From Actinostola sp. cb2023 (taxonomy: Eukaryota; Cnidaria; Anthozoa; Actiniaria; Actinostolidae): a stretch of 64,000 bases of DNA. Positions 12,319-24,809 of the stretch are shown here, one piece after another. Numbering within the stretch: position 1 is the stretch's first letter; each line of letters begins with the position of its first letter. The stretch spans positions 77,001-141,000 of the forward strand of contig JAUJYZ010000373.1 of NCBI GenBank assembly GCA_033675265.1, in the 5' to 3' direction. The notes under the pieces were generated by a model. That model worked only from the letters and a program-made list of their open reading frames with translations. It did not search any database and had not been told where the DNA came from. A program made the position numbers and the translations under genes.

Positions 12319-12441
12319 ATTATATTATATAGGCAACCACTGGATTGTGAGAAATATAACATTTGTTTTTATTTTTAGTTCGGCAAAACCGGTCTGCCAT
12401 TGTTGAAAGTCTCCAATTTTCTATACTCGTGGTATATTTAG

Positions 12442-12625
12442 TAAATAAACCCCTTCTGGCGGCTGGTATATCGGCTGATAATGTCCGCGGCTGAGAGATG
12501 GTCCGAAAAATGAACAGTTGGCCGAGAAGCGAAGCTTCGAGGGCAACTGTGATATTTTGAGGACCATCTCTCAGCCAAGGACATTATCAGCCGATATACC
12601 TGTAAGCCAGAAAGGGGTTTATTTA
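12442..12625. mobile_element. Foldback MITE, about 184 bp
   Basis: Two arms of about 62 bp pair: TAAATAAACCCCTTCTGGC at the left, CTGATAATGTCC and GCTGAGAGATGGTCC inward, and their complements at 12560-12625. The 104-residue minus-strand frame across it is a by-product. Confidence 0.75.
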
Positions 12626-13150
12626 TTTTATAACCCTTCGATAAATTTTCTACGTCGACTTCAATGTTGAACGGAAGCCGAAACAAAATGACGGATGAAG
12701 AAAACAAGTTTCGATCGAGTTCAAATATCCGTTCCGTTTGAGATCTTTTCATCTGTAAACTAAAAATGTATTCGAAAATAAAAGATTGATAGTTTTTGAA
12801 GCTTTTTGAGTGGTTTTCTTGATATTTTGGGTTTTATTTGAGTGACTTTTTGGGCGCCGATTTTGACGTTCGTTCGTAGTTCAAGGATCGAAAAATTATA
12901 AAAATACCTCAAATACCTGTTGTATCGACGTTAAAATCCCCGAAAAGGAACAAGTACACCACATGCATGTTGTACAAGCTAATTTACCTATTAAAAATAC
13001 ATTACAGTCTTAAAAAAGTTCAGATAATTTCATTTCTCTCCAAAGTGGGGGATATCATCTCAAAACTGGGGGATATTACCTGACATCCGTCCAGTGAAAT
13101 CGTACCACGTGACCCGTTTTAACCAATGGACGCGCGCGAAAATTTATCGA

Positions 13151-13235
13151 TAATAATAATAATAATAATAATAATAAGCTTTATTTAAGCAGGGAACACC
13201 TTCAACAAGCTGTTCTCCCAGGTGTCCCTGACATG
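13151..13235 (-). repeat. LINE/SINE 3' tail on the minus strand
   Basis: On the minus strand CAGGGACACCTGGGAGAAC leads into CTGCTTAAATAAAGCTT followed by (ATT)n, a typical L2/CR1-like 3' end. Confidence 0.5.
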
Positions 13236-13384
13236 AATAAATATACAAAATAATCGATGGGTTATAAGAGCTGATAGCCTACTAGTAGAGTAGCCAATCA
13301 GAGCAATCGCTTGCCATATCCAGTGGTTATCTATATAATAATATTTATTAACGAATTTAAAATGTAGAGATGATTGGAAAATAC

Positions 13385-14146
13385 ATATTTTGCCTGCACC
13401 ACAATGAGTAAACATACATTGGTTCTCTTTGTAAGTTTACTTATATGTTTGGGCTTCCTGTATTTCAAAATGGCGACCTGCAGCCTTCAGAAGAGTGATT
13501 AACAATGAGTTGGTTTCAACTGATACACATCTTTGTTTTCGTCATGTTTCATCAAAAGCCAATCTTAATATTAGGACTGTACTAAATAATATAATGGAGG
13601 AAATATGTGAACAGGAAAGGGATTTTATTTCAGCTGAAATCAGTCAAGGCGAGGTTTATATAAGTATTCAAGTATTTGCCATCAGTCGTAGTAGCAACAT
13701 TTATGGCTTCATAATAAATGACTGTAAATATAAACTTGTGGTTCTCTTTCTAGTAGAACATATAGATGTGTGGGCGACCAGCTAGCTATTTATGTTTTTT
13801 TATGTTCTAGCACTCTCCTCATCCTTCCCTTATATGACTGGTATAAATTGGTAGACAATGTCGCCAAATATTACTTGTTAGTGGCTATGAATGTGTTGAG
13901 CCTTCGCTTTCTTGAACATATTTCTTTTCTGAGTTAGAGTTAGCACATTGTATATCCATCCGCCAAAGACCAAAAACAACGTGTTCGAGCACCAAGAAAT
14001 TAATGATGTCTTAACTACTGCTGGTCATAATATTGGAAAAGTCATGCCTATGGATATCCCAGACAACTTTTCTTTTGAATATTCATAATATTTTCTTCAA
14101 AAACAACATATTTACAGAAATTGATGTTTTAGCAGTTGTTTTCTTA
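13385..14146. repeat. Inverted, internally deleted copy of the 6.1-8.6 kb repeat
   Basis: 13385-13590 is the inverted relative of 8400-8620 (including the GGGCTTCCTGTATTTC motif) and 13740-14140 that of 6100-6560. The intervening ~1.8 kb is absent here. The right end is interrupted by the ATCGAT-rich element at 14147. The 96-residue frame at 13495-13785 has no recognisable domain. Confidence 0.6.
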
Positions 14147-14996
14147 CCCGACGTAGTCAATCGATAAAAATCGATATCGATTTGCCAATCGATAAATCGG
14201 AAAAATCGATATCCTTGAATTGATTGATATCGATTTGTATCGATCAATCGGTAAAAATCGATATCACACTTTTTTTCTTTATCGATTTACGTCATTTATC
14301 GATTTTGCCGTATTCATTTCAAAATTATATTATATAAGCTTAATGACAAGACAAGGATACTTTTCTAGCAAACGTTTACTTATATAATAAAAAAATAATT
14401 AATGAAATAATATCGATTCACAATAGTTGTATTATAGTTACTAGAGGGGACTAGTACTGTTTAGGAAGGCTTTTTATTTTTAGTTTGTAGATAGGCCGGA
14501 TGTTGCCGGAACGGGTCCTGACTGCGTGCACAATCTTTGTTACGAGGACTAACAATTGCATGATGTTTACACAGTAGAGGTAGACGCTAGTTGATAACGA
14601 CCAGGTTTGTAAGAGCGGCCGTTCTTCTCACGGTTGCGATGGTTTTGAAACCATACTGTAACCTAAAAACATCTACATCTTGTTACGTCGGTAGTATCGT
14701 TAATAAATAAAAAGATAATAACAATAAATATATATATATTGATTTTAGAATAAAAGAAGTTGCAGTTGTCAATAGTAGTTTGGTTTATGCGTCTCGGTAA
14801 TTGTACTCTAGGGTCAATCAGATGATATTCAACACATTATTACGCGAAAACAGCAAACCGTTAAAAATCGATAAAAATCGATATCACACTTTTTTTCTTC
14901 ATCGATTTTTACCGATTTCCGTTAAAAATCGATAACAATCACTTGATTTTTATCGATTTGTATCGATATCGATTTTTATCGATTGACTACGTCGGG
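14147..14996. mobile_element. 850-bp non-autonomous element packed with ATCGAT palindromes
   Basis: Perfect 35-bp terminal inverted repeats occupy 14147-14181 and 14962-14996, beginning CCCGACGTAGTCAATCGAT. TTTCTTA stands directly outside both ends (14140-14146 and 14997-15003), a 7-bp target duplication. I count about 19 ATCGAT motifs, clustered in the outer ~150 bp of each end. One block, AATCGATATCACACTTTTTT, occurs near both ends in the same orientation, so the subterminal regions hold direct as well as inverted repeats. There is no coding capacity. I cannot assign a superfamily: 7 bp is close to the 8 bp of hAT or P elements but not equal. Confidence 0.8.
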
Positions 14997-15003
14997 TTTC
15001 TTA

Positions 15004-16929
15004 TCATTTTAGAGGAATTTAGCCTTTTTTGTGGCTACTGCGCTTGCGCTTGTGTAGCTAGCCACTATTGCCATCGTCTGAGTTTTCCGAAAGTAAATAA
15101 GTAAGTAACAATAGATAAACGTTGGAACCAATCACCACCCAAGTAGAGAAGTCTCGCTGATAGATAAATTTCGGAACCAATCACCACCCGAGTAAAGAAA
15201 TCGCTGTATCACTTCGTATTACTGAGAGCGAGTCGAGAGCGGCGTACATGCTCTAACCGATTGCTTACTCATGATTGTCTGCATCGAGTTTCATAATGTA
15301 ATGTTTAGTTCCAGAAAATTCACCAATATTATTTATCACAGCTTTCATTCTGTCTTTCTGAATGGTCAGATGAAAGGTTCTGTATGTGTTATTCAACTTT
15401 TAGGCCGATGTTTATGCATACATTTGTGCAAATAGATATATAGCAGTAGCCACATGTACCCCTAAGGGTACCTATTTTTTTCAGTTTAGATCGGGAATCA
15501 CGAAGCCTATATAACACGTAGCGTATGTGAGAAACAATGCAATCATACAAAACCCCATACTTTCGCTAAGCACGTTGCCCTGTAATCTGATGATCGTGCA
15601 CATAATTAGTGGTTATGTGGTCAGTGTTTTGCTTTAATATTGTTCCACATTTGCTGGAGGACCACTTTTTTCATCTATATATACCGAATGGAAACATGAG
15701 TAATAGAGGGTTGTTGTCTTTCCAAATGGCTTGTGCAGACTTGCGCATGGCTGTAGGAGTGGAAGGCCACAGGTCACACATTGGTATGTGACATCCGTGG
15801 AATAGCGGCTCATAAAGTTAACCCAGGAATTGAAAAAATGGTCCAAATTGAATGCCCCCTCGCATCATCTTCTCATCTCACCCCAGTAACCCTATCCGAG
15901 GTCATGGTGATGGGCTTGTAATTTAATATTTTAATAGTTTTTGTGTTTAGCAACCGAAAACCCTGTGGTTTCGGGTGTTGGGAGTGTGCCCGCCATTAAC
16001 ATTTATTTTATGTACAGTTCTTCGAAGTTATTTTTCGTGGATCGTTCGCCATTTATATAGTTCTTTCTGCATTTATAGATCATGTTCGCCATTTATAGAG
16101 GTTGTTCTTGGATGCTCCTGACATTAAAAGAGGGTTTTGAGCGATTTCTAAACGAGCTCGATTTTCTCAAACTCAAAGAGCAAAGAAATGACTACAGACT
16201 TGACAAGAAGCTGTTTTAGACGATATCTCACATATAGTATTGTGAAATGTTTACTTTAAATAACTGTTTATTTAAGGTACCCGCCCAGGCTATTTTTGGA
16301 CATTTTTGATCAAGTTTGAACAACAACCTATTCATTGCATATCCTATCTAATATCCAAAAAATATATTTTGCTTTCTGTTTCAAATGTCGTTAATTTTCT
16401 ATCGCGATCCACATTTTGGCGTTTTTACTGGAAGTCAACTCCGAAAACTGCGAAAGGGACTGGGCCGGTTGAGTGCTGTCTTCGAGACATCGACAAATGG
16501 CTCTACTGAAACAAACTAGTATGTAATCAAGGAAAGACTGAGATTCTTCACCTAACATCACGTTTCAGTCACCACGCACATAAACATTCTTTATGCAAAT
16601 TATTCAAAATCGCTCTAATAAAAAAGTTTGAATTCTGTCTCAGATACTTTGCCTTAGTATGTAGTTTATCGTGCATATAGTCGCTTGTCTAGAGCTCATC
16701 GAAATCTTGAGATATCTTAGAAAAACTGAATACTACGATCTTTGTTTATCGTTGCCAAGGAAACTTCGATCGAGCTGACATTGATATAATTCTAAATTTC
16801 CATCTTTACCTGATAACTGGTGCAAAAGTCGTTTTGATCGGTCTAGGATAAGTCTATCAATTCACCAAATGAAAAGTAGAAGTGTGGTCAGTTAAAAACT
16901 ACTTCGAGCCACCTTAAACTGTTAATCTC
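15004..16929. other. No gene seen; small tandem duplication at 15107-15206
   Basis: Non-coding. A ~52-bp unit containing GGAACCAATCACCACCC is repeated twice at 15107-15206. The phrase CGCCATTTATA recurs near 16048 and 16087. Nothing else is identifiable. Confidence 0.4.
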
Positions 16930-16947
16930 ATATATTGAGGAACATAC

Positions 16948-16953
16948 TTTATT
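16948..16953 (-). terminator. Polyadenylation signal of the F-box gene
   Basis: AATAAA on the minus strand lies about 20 bases past the TAA stop of the F-box gene, a short but plausible 3' UTR. Confidence 0.55.
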
Positions 16954-16973
16954 AGGTAACAAATGTTATTATT

Positions 16974-17834
16974 TTAATCATATTCTGAACCTAGAGCACG
17001 AAAAGCGTTTATGTTGTTCGAGAAACAAGACATCTCTAAGAAATGCAGGCGAATTGTGCAACTGTCTAATATATGTCTAACGTCCATTAAACTTAGCCTA
17101 ACACCACGTAAACACAACGTAAATAGTTCTGGCCGTGCATTAGCTATACCTACAGAGTGAATAGGTGATAAGTTCAATCCGTTTAGAGATAGAGCTGTCA
17201 GTTTAGTTAATTTCTTTACAACAGTAATTAAAGTACAATAATGGGCGCTGTCGATATTGTTATAGTGATCCAGTATCAATGTTTCAAGAGGTGGTACAGG
17301 TTCTACCAATAAGAAATCGATCGAAGTTATTGGTATGCCACTCAAATCCAGATACACAAGCTTTGTGGTATGTACCAAACTATTCTCCAAAATATTGCTC
17401 GTGTATTCTTCCAGGTTGACGTATCTCATTGACAAGTAAACAAATCCCGAAGAATGTGACATGATGTTCACTACATTATTTTTGCTTAGATAATTAATCT
17501 TCCAATCATCAAGAGGGAGTATTTTCCATAGCATATTGCTATACGAAATGTCTCTCCACTTTTTACAAACGAGGCATAGGATACCCCGGATTTCTTTGAG
17601 TGTAAATGCCTTAAAGATCTTCACCAAAACCTCATCTGGCAAATCTGTACAAAAACACAAAGCCGATAAAACGTTATTTTGATTTATCTCCTGTGGCCAG
17701 CCTTCCTTCCGACGAACACATGCTTTGTGAGTGAACTCATGGCAGTGTCGTGTATACTGTACTTACTGTATAAATAATTAAGCTTATGTCTATAAGCTTA
17801 TATAAGTTAGTTATTACTACATACCTTCGATCAT
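16974..17834 (-). CDS. F-box protein with leucine-rich-like C-terminal region
   Basis: This is predicted to be an SCF ubiquitin-ligase substrate adaptor: the F-box binds Skp1 and the C-terminal region selects substrates. The F-box reads LPDEVLVKIFKAFTLKEI, then CLVCKKWRDIS, the usual spacing. Downstream segments such as LVYLDLSGIPIT, LETLILDHYNNID and LTALSLNGLNLS resemble leucine-rich repeats of F-box/LRR proteins. I infer two exons. ATG at 17834-17832 gives a short first exon ending at 17825 before a GTATGT donor; the acceptor TTTTTGTACAG precedes 17644; the phase joins as M-I-E-D-L-P-D-E. That start is better than an ATG further upstream in the second exon's frame, which lies in the intron. 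The product is about 226 residues with no stop or frameshift, making this the only intact-looking cellular gene here. Its substrate is unknown. Confidence 0.8.
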
Positions 17835-17869
17835 AACTTCTACTGTCTCTGCTCGCTTGCCGTCTAAAC

Positions 17870-20400
17870 TTATCTATACCAAATACGTAAGTCTTCTTGG
17901 ACAAGGAAGAAAGAGGTTTATAACAAAATCCAACGAGGAAATAGTCACAGCGATAAATCTGAGTGACTCAGTGGTTGCTTGTATAAAAGATGGCGGACTA
18001 CGAACTGCAAGAACATCGAGTGAAGGAAGCAATTTGTATCCAGTCTTCCTCGTTATTTGAAAAGAACACCTGGAACATTTTTAGCTTACTGGACTTTCGC
18101 GTACACTTTCGTACGTATAATATTCATATCACAGGGCAGTATATATACGTAAAAAATTGAAATTGAACTAGTCTACCGTTTTAATCTAAAAAAATTCTCC
18201 AGACGAAATCTCCGCCCCTGGAAAACCAGTAAGAAACTGAACGAGAAAACGGCACTATCTAACAAAAAGCTGTAAATACAAGGATAAATGACCGAGTCAT
18301 ATAGGAAACATGTATAACTTGAGTACGTCTCAAAAACCAAACACTTCACTCAACTGTGAACACAGATTACCCATTGAGCATCAACAGCAACAGGGATAGC
18401 AGCAACAGGAGCAACTTGTGCAACACCAACTGGGGCCACACTAACCAGGACAGCAGCAACTGGGACAACTTGGAGAAAAGGATCTGCATGCTGCTGGTGG
18501 TGGTTAATGGAAATCGAACCGAAGATCCCAATGTTTATGAAATGATCTGACCCAGTTTCAAAGCATTACTACAAGCATTGCTATCAGCGAGCTTGTCCAG
18601 AGCATAAACAACTTCTCTATGGAGGATACCAACGTCATGAGGTTGTTTTACAGAAGGGTCCTCCAAAGCATCGTTCTTGGTATGTTTGTTTTTGATCATG
18701 TTGAAGGAATTCCATTTACATTGGGCAATTTCAAGATATCGAAGTACCTTTTTCATTTTATGCCTGAAGTTAATTATTATTACCATTTAGATATTGCCTT
18801 TGGTGTACATTTCTTCATTCCTTAAAGTAACAAGATGATGCTCTTGCGACTCCATAATAATAACTTGAGCAAACTAATACTAGCAAAAACAAAATGGTCG
18901 CTCGTGGCAGTCCTACTTGACTTGTGCTCTGACTTGACTAGTTCCGAATCCCCCACTGGAACTGAATAATTAAAAATAATTATTTTTAATATTTAATCTT
19001 CACCTAAAATAACATATCCATTTCCAAGGATATCCTCATTATAGTTGACCATGATACTTCAACCAATTTCAACAATGAGCAATGTTTACTTTGTTTTCCT
19101 GCAATTCAGTGGTCTTCACCTGAATGAGTACACAATTTATGTTACCCGCTACATTGCATGAAAATGTGCTTGACATATATATTGTTCTGGAGATTTAACT
19201 CTTTACATTTCTTAATTTCCTCCATTCATTGTGGACACCATATTTAGCTTGGAATATTTGTCAAAGTAAACAGCAAACCACTTGACCAGGAATAACACCC
19301 TCTAACTTTAATGGTTAAATGAAACTACAACAACAACAACATCAATTTATTGTTTCGACAATTTGCAATAAGATTTACATGAATACTAAAAGAGAAAAGA
19401 AAAATATTGAGGGGTACGAAGTTCCAAAAATAACTTTAAAAATGCAGGTTATATTATTATTTTCTTTTTTTGTGTCGTCAGAAATCTGCAAAGTTGTGCA
19501 ATACTTCCGGTACCCATCAACTCTTGAGGGATTTGCACTTTGAGGGATTTGCAGGAAGTCAAAGAAGACAGCTCTTTTGGACTGGGAAGGCACTTCATGT
19601 GCAATTTTCTTAGGGAAATATTGTGCTCTTTACTCGTCTGTGTGTAATCCGAGATCTCCCAGGAGCGAAAAAGGAAGAGCCATCGATGCCATCGATGCCA
19701 AAACAACCTTTGCTCAATGTCAACATGCCGATATTTGCGAACTGAAAGAGACATAACATGGAAGGCTTGAAATATGGGCTAAACTGAAATCTAAAAGAGA
19801 GTACTTTTAAAATCAAAATGCCCAGCCCTTTGGCTCTAGATTGACGAATGAGCACAATCAAGATTATATATATGCTCTTGATATCTAACTTGAAGATGAA
19901 TTAGACTTGAATTTTCATTATTGCAGTTGTGTATTGATGGTCATGTTCATTATATCATTTTCTATTATCTCAAACAAGTTGCTTTTGTGTTGTTGCTGTG
20001 TTACGTCTTTGAGTTCAGACGAAAACAACTCGAAATCAAACCGACCCTAAACCCACTAATTATGCCTCCAAACCCTCAAATGACTATCAATCTTTATTTG
20101 TGGCAAGTATTTGAAGAACTAGGTTAGAAAAGGGAGGCTTTCTAGAAGCGAAATTCGAACTTGAACCAAACTTCTGCCACAACCTTCGAAATCCACACTA
20201 CCACAGGGATCCCAATTCTTTAAGCATATTACTTGTGAATAATCAAAGCTTCGAGATTTCAGGTACTAGCTCATGCAACAGGGCACAAGTGTACCTTGCT
20301 TACAAGGTCTAGTTTTACTTACATTTAGAGTTATAGCCCTTATAACTCATGAGTTGACACTGACTAGGGATGTAGTTGTCAGTAATTCTATAAAAATAGG
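17870..20400. other. No supported gene; CAGCAAC-rich stretch at 18360-18480
   Basis: A plus-strand stretch at 18360-18480 is rich in CAGCAAC/CAACAG and would encode Q-rich peptide but is interrupted by stops. The 83-residue minus frame at 18535-18786 and its plus-strand overlap have no recognisable domain. The rest is AT-rich non-coding DNA. Confidence 0.35.
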
Positions 20401-21120
20401 CAGTCAAGGACTGCATGTGGCTACTGTAAATAAACAAAAAAGGTAGTTTCTAACTACATAGGTACTGCGGTTTTGAAATTAGAAGCAATTTGTAGTTGGA
20501 TTGATTCCTCTGTTGAACTAGTATGACTATCTGATGGAACTTGTTCTTTGGTTCTATATAATACTAATTTAAATCAGAAATGTATTTTAATACAAAGTTT
20601 AATTGAAAATAATTGTGTACAAATAATTGAACAACAACAATTTTTAACAACAATCAACATTAATTTAACAATGTAAGACCTTTGAACTCAACTTTTACTT
20701 CACCTAAATATATGTAAACATTGAGTATAATAAATAGTAACTCTAATTTGAAGATAAGTTTACACTCTAATATACTATGATTTTATACTATTTTGCAACA
20801 GAAACCATATTTTTTCAGGTTTTTGTTTGTGTATTGGGCTTCCTGTGTCTTATTTGATCAACAAAAGGAGATACTATATGGCCGTAAATCACTGTCCTTT
20901 TGATATGTTGAATTTCTAAAACTGCTTTCTAAATAAAGATTAATATCTACTTGAGTGTGATTTATTTAGCGATTAGAACGGCTTTTGAGAATTTTGGTAC
21001 AAAGAGTAACGAGAGCCGAATCTGTCTGAATCGAATTCGAAGTGTTTGTTTGTGTCTCGTATTTTAATAAAGACACAGGTTCACATTTAGCCATTGGAGG
21101 TGCTCGACTGCACAACTGAC
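20400..21120. repeat. Inverted copy of the 8750-9560 repeat
   Basis: Complementary blocks include TTACTTCACCTAAATATAT (near 20693), GATAAGTTTACACTCTAATA (near 20752) and TTTAGCGATTAGAACGGC (near 20965). The two copies differ by small indels. No coding motif. Confidence 0.65.
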
Positions 21121-21555
21121 CAGTCGATCCATCCACACCTATTATTAAAGGCCGAACAAACACGATCGATATTCGGCTGGAAAATAATCTCAACTGGCAG
21201 ACCGTCACTGAAAAACTTGAAAACATCTTTATGGACAAACACTTGACAACACTTTGCACGATATATGTGTCTTGTTTATGGTGCAAAATAGCATAGAATA
21301 ATAGTATATTAGAGGTGTAGACTTACCCTTCTAAACAATGCGTTCACAGCTATTTGAAAAAATGTTGACTGGACGAACGGCGAATGCTGAATGACAATTG
21401 CACAACCAAAAAGATCTATGGTTTTACATAATTATTTATAAATTCTTAGTAATGTAACTGCCTTTGCACCTTTCCTATGCATATACATAGGATATTTTGA
21501 TTTTGTAATGCGCAATAGATCATTCCCATTTTTTTTTGCGCAATATAAGAAATAA

Positions 21556-21558
<3 letters not shown>

Positions 21559-21592
<34 letters not shown>
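21559..21592. repeat. (TTA)n microsatellite
   Basis: About eleven uninterrupted TTA units. Confidence 0.9.
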
Positions 21593-21594
<2 letters not shown>

Positions 21595-21797
21595 TAAACG
21601 TAATCCGAGTTTCTTTAGGTCGAACAGAGAATTTAAAGCATTTTTATAAATAATTTTGTATCCCCATAGTTCATTTCGGTCGTGTAATCGCAATTCACTA
21701 TTCGCCGTTCGTCCCGTCAACCTGTATCAATAGAAAAACTATGTATCATGTTCTGATGATTACAAAGTCTCTCCATAGTCTGCATTGCCAAAAAACA

Positions 21798-22109
21798 TTA
21801 CTCCTGAAAGCATGTGCAACTGTTTGTAAATAGTTCAATTGCCTGGTAGAAGGTCTTTTTCCTTGATGATGGGCTACTTGCCATCAGATGTAGCTTGTCG
21901 CAAATCTCTTTCAAGGCCACCAGTTCCAGTGATACAAGAGTCTTGGATTTTACGAGTTCACAGATGTTATTGATGACCACTATGATTGGATGGCTGGGCA
22001 TTTTCATGTCATCAATTACCAAACTTCTAAGAGTCTTCAATGCCACTTCAGACTCTGCAGCTTCTATGTCTTCATCAAGGATTTCCTCAGCATCCAAACC
22101 CTTCTGACA
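21798..22109 (-). CDS. 3'-terminal exon with SAP-like segment, gene unknown
   Basis: An open exon of about 103 residues. The acceptor GCTGTACAG ends at 22110, so the exon likely starts at 22109 with C-Q-K-G-L-D-A-E-E. The first third is acidic (EEILDEDIEAAESE). The last third, LELVALKEICDKLHL followed by SSRKKTFYQAIELF, has the spacing of a SAP-type helix-extended-helix motif, which binds DNA in many nuclear proteins; this is a weak match by eye. It ends with a stop at 21798-21800. It lies 1.5 kb downstream, on the same strand, of the YqaJ-like remnant and could be the last exon of that gene. Without the other exons its function is unknown. Confidence 0.45.
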   Translation of the reverse strand, partial: CQKGLDAEEILDEDIEAAESEVALKTLRSLVIDDMKMPSHPIIVVINNICELVKSKTLVSLELVALKEICDKLHLMASSPSSRKKTFYQAIELFTNSCTCFQE

Positions 22110-22904
22110 CTGTACAGCTGTAATTGTAACTTAATATTGATCAGTGCATATACAGTACATTCAGTAACAACTGAAAGCAGAGAACTGCATGAAATACAAT
22201 GTATGAATACTTCTATACAATGTAGGTTTCTTGAGCTGTGTAAGCTAATGTAGATTCAGGTATTAAAACACTGTTCAAATCTCTTTCAGTGAGTATTTAA
22301 GCTTATAAAGTTAAAAAACATTTCTTTTGAACTCTGGTTCATTTGCGAAATAATACTTAATCGGCATTCATAATCAGAGAAAAACAGTCTTAATATGTTC
22401 TGTTGTAAGCAAAGTATTTCAACAAAGTATTGGTTTGTTCATTATCTAAGAATGCTTTGATCTGAACTACTGTAAATCAGTCCGTTTGGCTACATTTGAA
22501 TGGCTTCATGACCTAAATATAGAATCGAATCTTACCTTGTGAATTCAGCACAATTTCTTGTATTTCACCGCAAGTTTGTCAAGAAATAACACTCTGCAAC
22601 ACATGTCAATTGTTCCATGTTGTTCTCCAGGGATTTAGTTGAAGAAAAGAGTGATTATTCGACTAATAGTTTCCACTACACGTTATGTTACATTACTCAA
22701 GCGAAGAATCACAAAATGGCGGGTCACAAAAATTCAAAACCGTGTTAGTAGCCAATCAGAGTGAAGCTCTGCTGGGGATATGTTCCAAATATGGAGCTAA
22801 GTATTAGACTCCCTCGGCCATACAAAGTTGCTCTGAAATTTTCTAAGTGTCTCATCAGGCGTCTTTCATAGCAGATCAAGGAAGGAGAATTTGAATTCTT
22901 TTCA

Positions 22905-23137
22905 GTCTTTGAATTATTGGGTATTCCTAAGAAATGCTAACAATTCTCAGTTGGTTTTAGAGCATTCTCAAAAATTCCCAGCAATTCCAAGGTTTTCAGA
23001 TCAACCTAATTTGCATGTCTTGGAATTATTTGGTATTCCAAACAATTCCAAGTTGGTGTGAAAGCATTCTCAAAATTCCCAGCAATTCCAAGGTTTTCAG
23101 TTCAACCTAATTTGCATGACTTGGAATTATTAGGAAT
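22905..23137. repeat. Tandem repeat of ~101-112 bp, about two units
   Basis: GGAATTATT, GGTATTCC, AGCATTCTCAAAA and TTCCCAGCAATTCCAAGG recur in the same order, starting near 22911, 23023 and 23124. Confidence 0.7.
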
Positions 23138-23648
23138 AGAGTACTAAAGTGTGACGTCACGAAACAATTAATTTTGCTTTTATAAATTTTTGATTTCCAG
23201 TTCAGATAGAATATCATGAAAGAAGTTGTTCACACACCAATTTTTATGACAATCGGTTAAATAGCGGTCGAGATATGGCCAGTTGAATATATAATTTGCC
23301 TTAACAAATCACTGTATTTTCGGCTCCGTTCTTAACTTTAGGATAAGTCTTATGCATACTGTACATACTATTCAGTATTCGGTCATAAATGTCCCAATAC
23401 AATAGTCACTGTTTTACATTGAAGTCAACATGTATTTAACATAGAATGATGATAATTTTGGAAGCATCTTGCTGTTCCACAAAGTGCTGTCTCTCGCAAT
23501 ACGTTGAATAAACAACTATCTTGTGGTGTAAACAATGAAATCGATCCAATCAAGATTTGCTAAATTAAGAACTCCTTGGCATTGATAAAAGTAAATATGT
23601 GTTTGTTTAAGTTTGATTCCTTCTGGGGTCTTTTTCAGAAAAACATTA

Positions 23649-23905
23649 ACCATCCTGACAACACTCTTCAATAGTCAAATCCCTTTTTGAATCAGGACAC
23701 TTTATCTCAATGCAACCAACTACATTTCTACGTTCAATATCATATACAAGACCATCAGGACTACAACCAAGCCATGGCCAATTAGGATGAATAATAAGTC
23801 CAAACTCAGCAATAACGGTGTCACTCTCCTGTTTAGCTTGGTATTGTTTTCAAAGCAACCAGCTCATTATCAATTCCCCACTTGAGTGATGAATGTGTTC
23901 AAGAT
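23649..23905 (-). pseudogene. YqaJ-type (PD-(D/E)XK) nuclease domain remnant
   Basis: YqaJ/lambda-exonuclease-like proteins are metal-dependent nucleases of the PD-(D/E)XK fold. The minus strand reads EFGLIIHPNWPWLGCSPDGL (catalytic Asp in SPDGL), then CIEIKCPDS, the E-x-K motif, and IEECCQDG. Just upstream another frame reads SSLKWGIDNELVALK, the usual preceding helix. The two frames join if one A of the A-run near 23850 is dropped, so a single-base frameshift or sequence error separates them. A TAA follows the conserved core and the rest of the domain is missing. The domain sits downstream of the kinase locus on the same strand. Multi-copy YqaJ genes of transposon type occur in cnidarians, to my knowledge; whether this copy was ever part of a larger gene here is open. 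Confidence 0.7.
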
Positions 23906-24285
23906 GACAAAGCACTATTGTTTTGTTTAATAGTTTTTAAAATAGATGTGGGTCTGATGTTCTCTCGCTTTTGTCGCTCTGTATGCCAAATGCTACCGGT
24001 ACACTGTGATCTGGTAGCTTCTTCAATAGCTATGGAGTGATGGAGGGAAATAAGGATAAACAAATATTAATAGATGGCGAACGGATAATTCTGAATGAAT
24101 GCATGAATGAAAAAATTATTTATTTTTCATTTTTACGAGATTAAGTTTCCACTACGTTTGTTTTAATTCAGTACCAAGCTTTATCGACAATGAATCAGAC
24201 TTCGTACAAGAATACCGGTCCTTGTAATTGTAATCGGTTTGTGTTTAAAAAAAATATTTTTAGATTGTTGTTGTAATCATGGTAC

Positions 24286-24757
24286 TCATCTAAAAGTTAA
24301 GGCGTTACCTGTTATAGTGTCTACTCTCTTCCGCACGTCTTTATAAACATCATGTTTTAAAAAGAAGTATTCTCGCTTTAGAACTATAAGATCTTCTGAA
24401 ATCGTTTCCCGGGTGACCGTTTTCAAAGACTTGTTTTCGATCCTAATCTTGAACTTCTCTGAGCTGTTGTTCCTCCAAGCCCCCATGTCACATTTTATGT
24501 CGCCAGCAGCTTTAAGACTCCAAGTTTATCAGGAAACTTCGATGATGTTGGACCAGCAATGGCTGTTGTTGACAGACTTTGTCAGGGGAGAACATGCCTT
24601 GTCCTGTTAGCAAGCGTACCGTTTGAGTTGGATTGAGCACTGTCTTATCCTTAGAGAAAATCCGGAGATTGGGATTTTCGTCGTACAATTCTACTTCTTC
24701 CTCCCCTTCACTAGTCGAACTTGATGAATCGATTTTCGTGGGTTTACCCCCAGGCAC
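24286..24757 (-). pseudogene. C-terminal exons of the kinase locus, unknown domain
   Basis: Two stretches look coding. 24757-24590 reads an acidic Ser-rich run (DSSSSTSEGEEEVELYD) and IFSKDKTVLNPTQTVRLLTG. 24500-24305 reads IENKSLKTVTRETISEDLI, VLKREYFFLKHDVYK and RKRVDTITG, followed by a GTAACG donor. The link between them needs a frame change. I do not recognise the domain. Same strand and spacing suggest they belong to the kinase gene upstream, but no junction is proven. Confidence 0.4.
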
Positions 24758-24809
24758 AAAGATACATTAGCTAAAGATTAATTAATAATGAAACTTTAAA
24801 AAGTTTTAC

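Noticed and set aside
18356..18550. Glutamine-rich protein exon
   Set aside because: Stops interrupt the Q-rich frame; best explained as a decayed CAGCAAC repeat.
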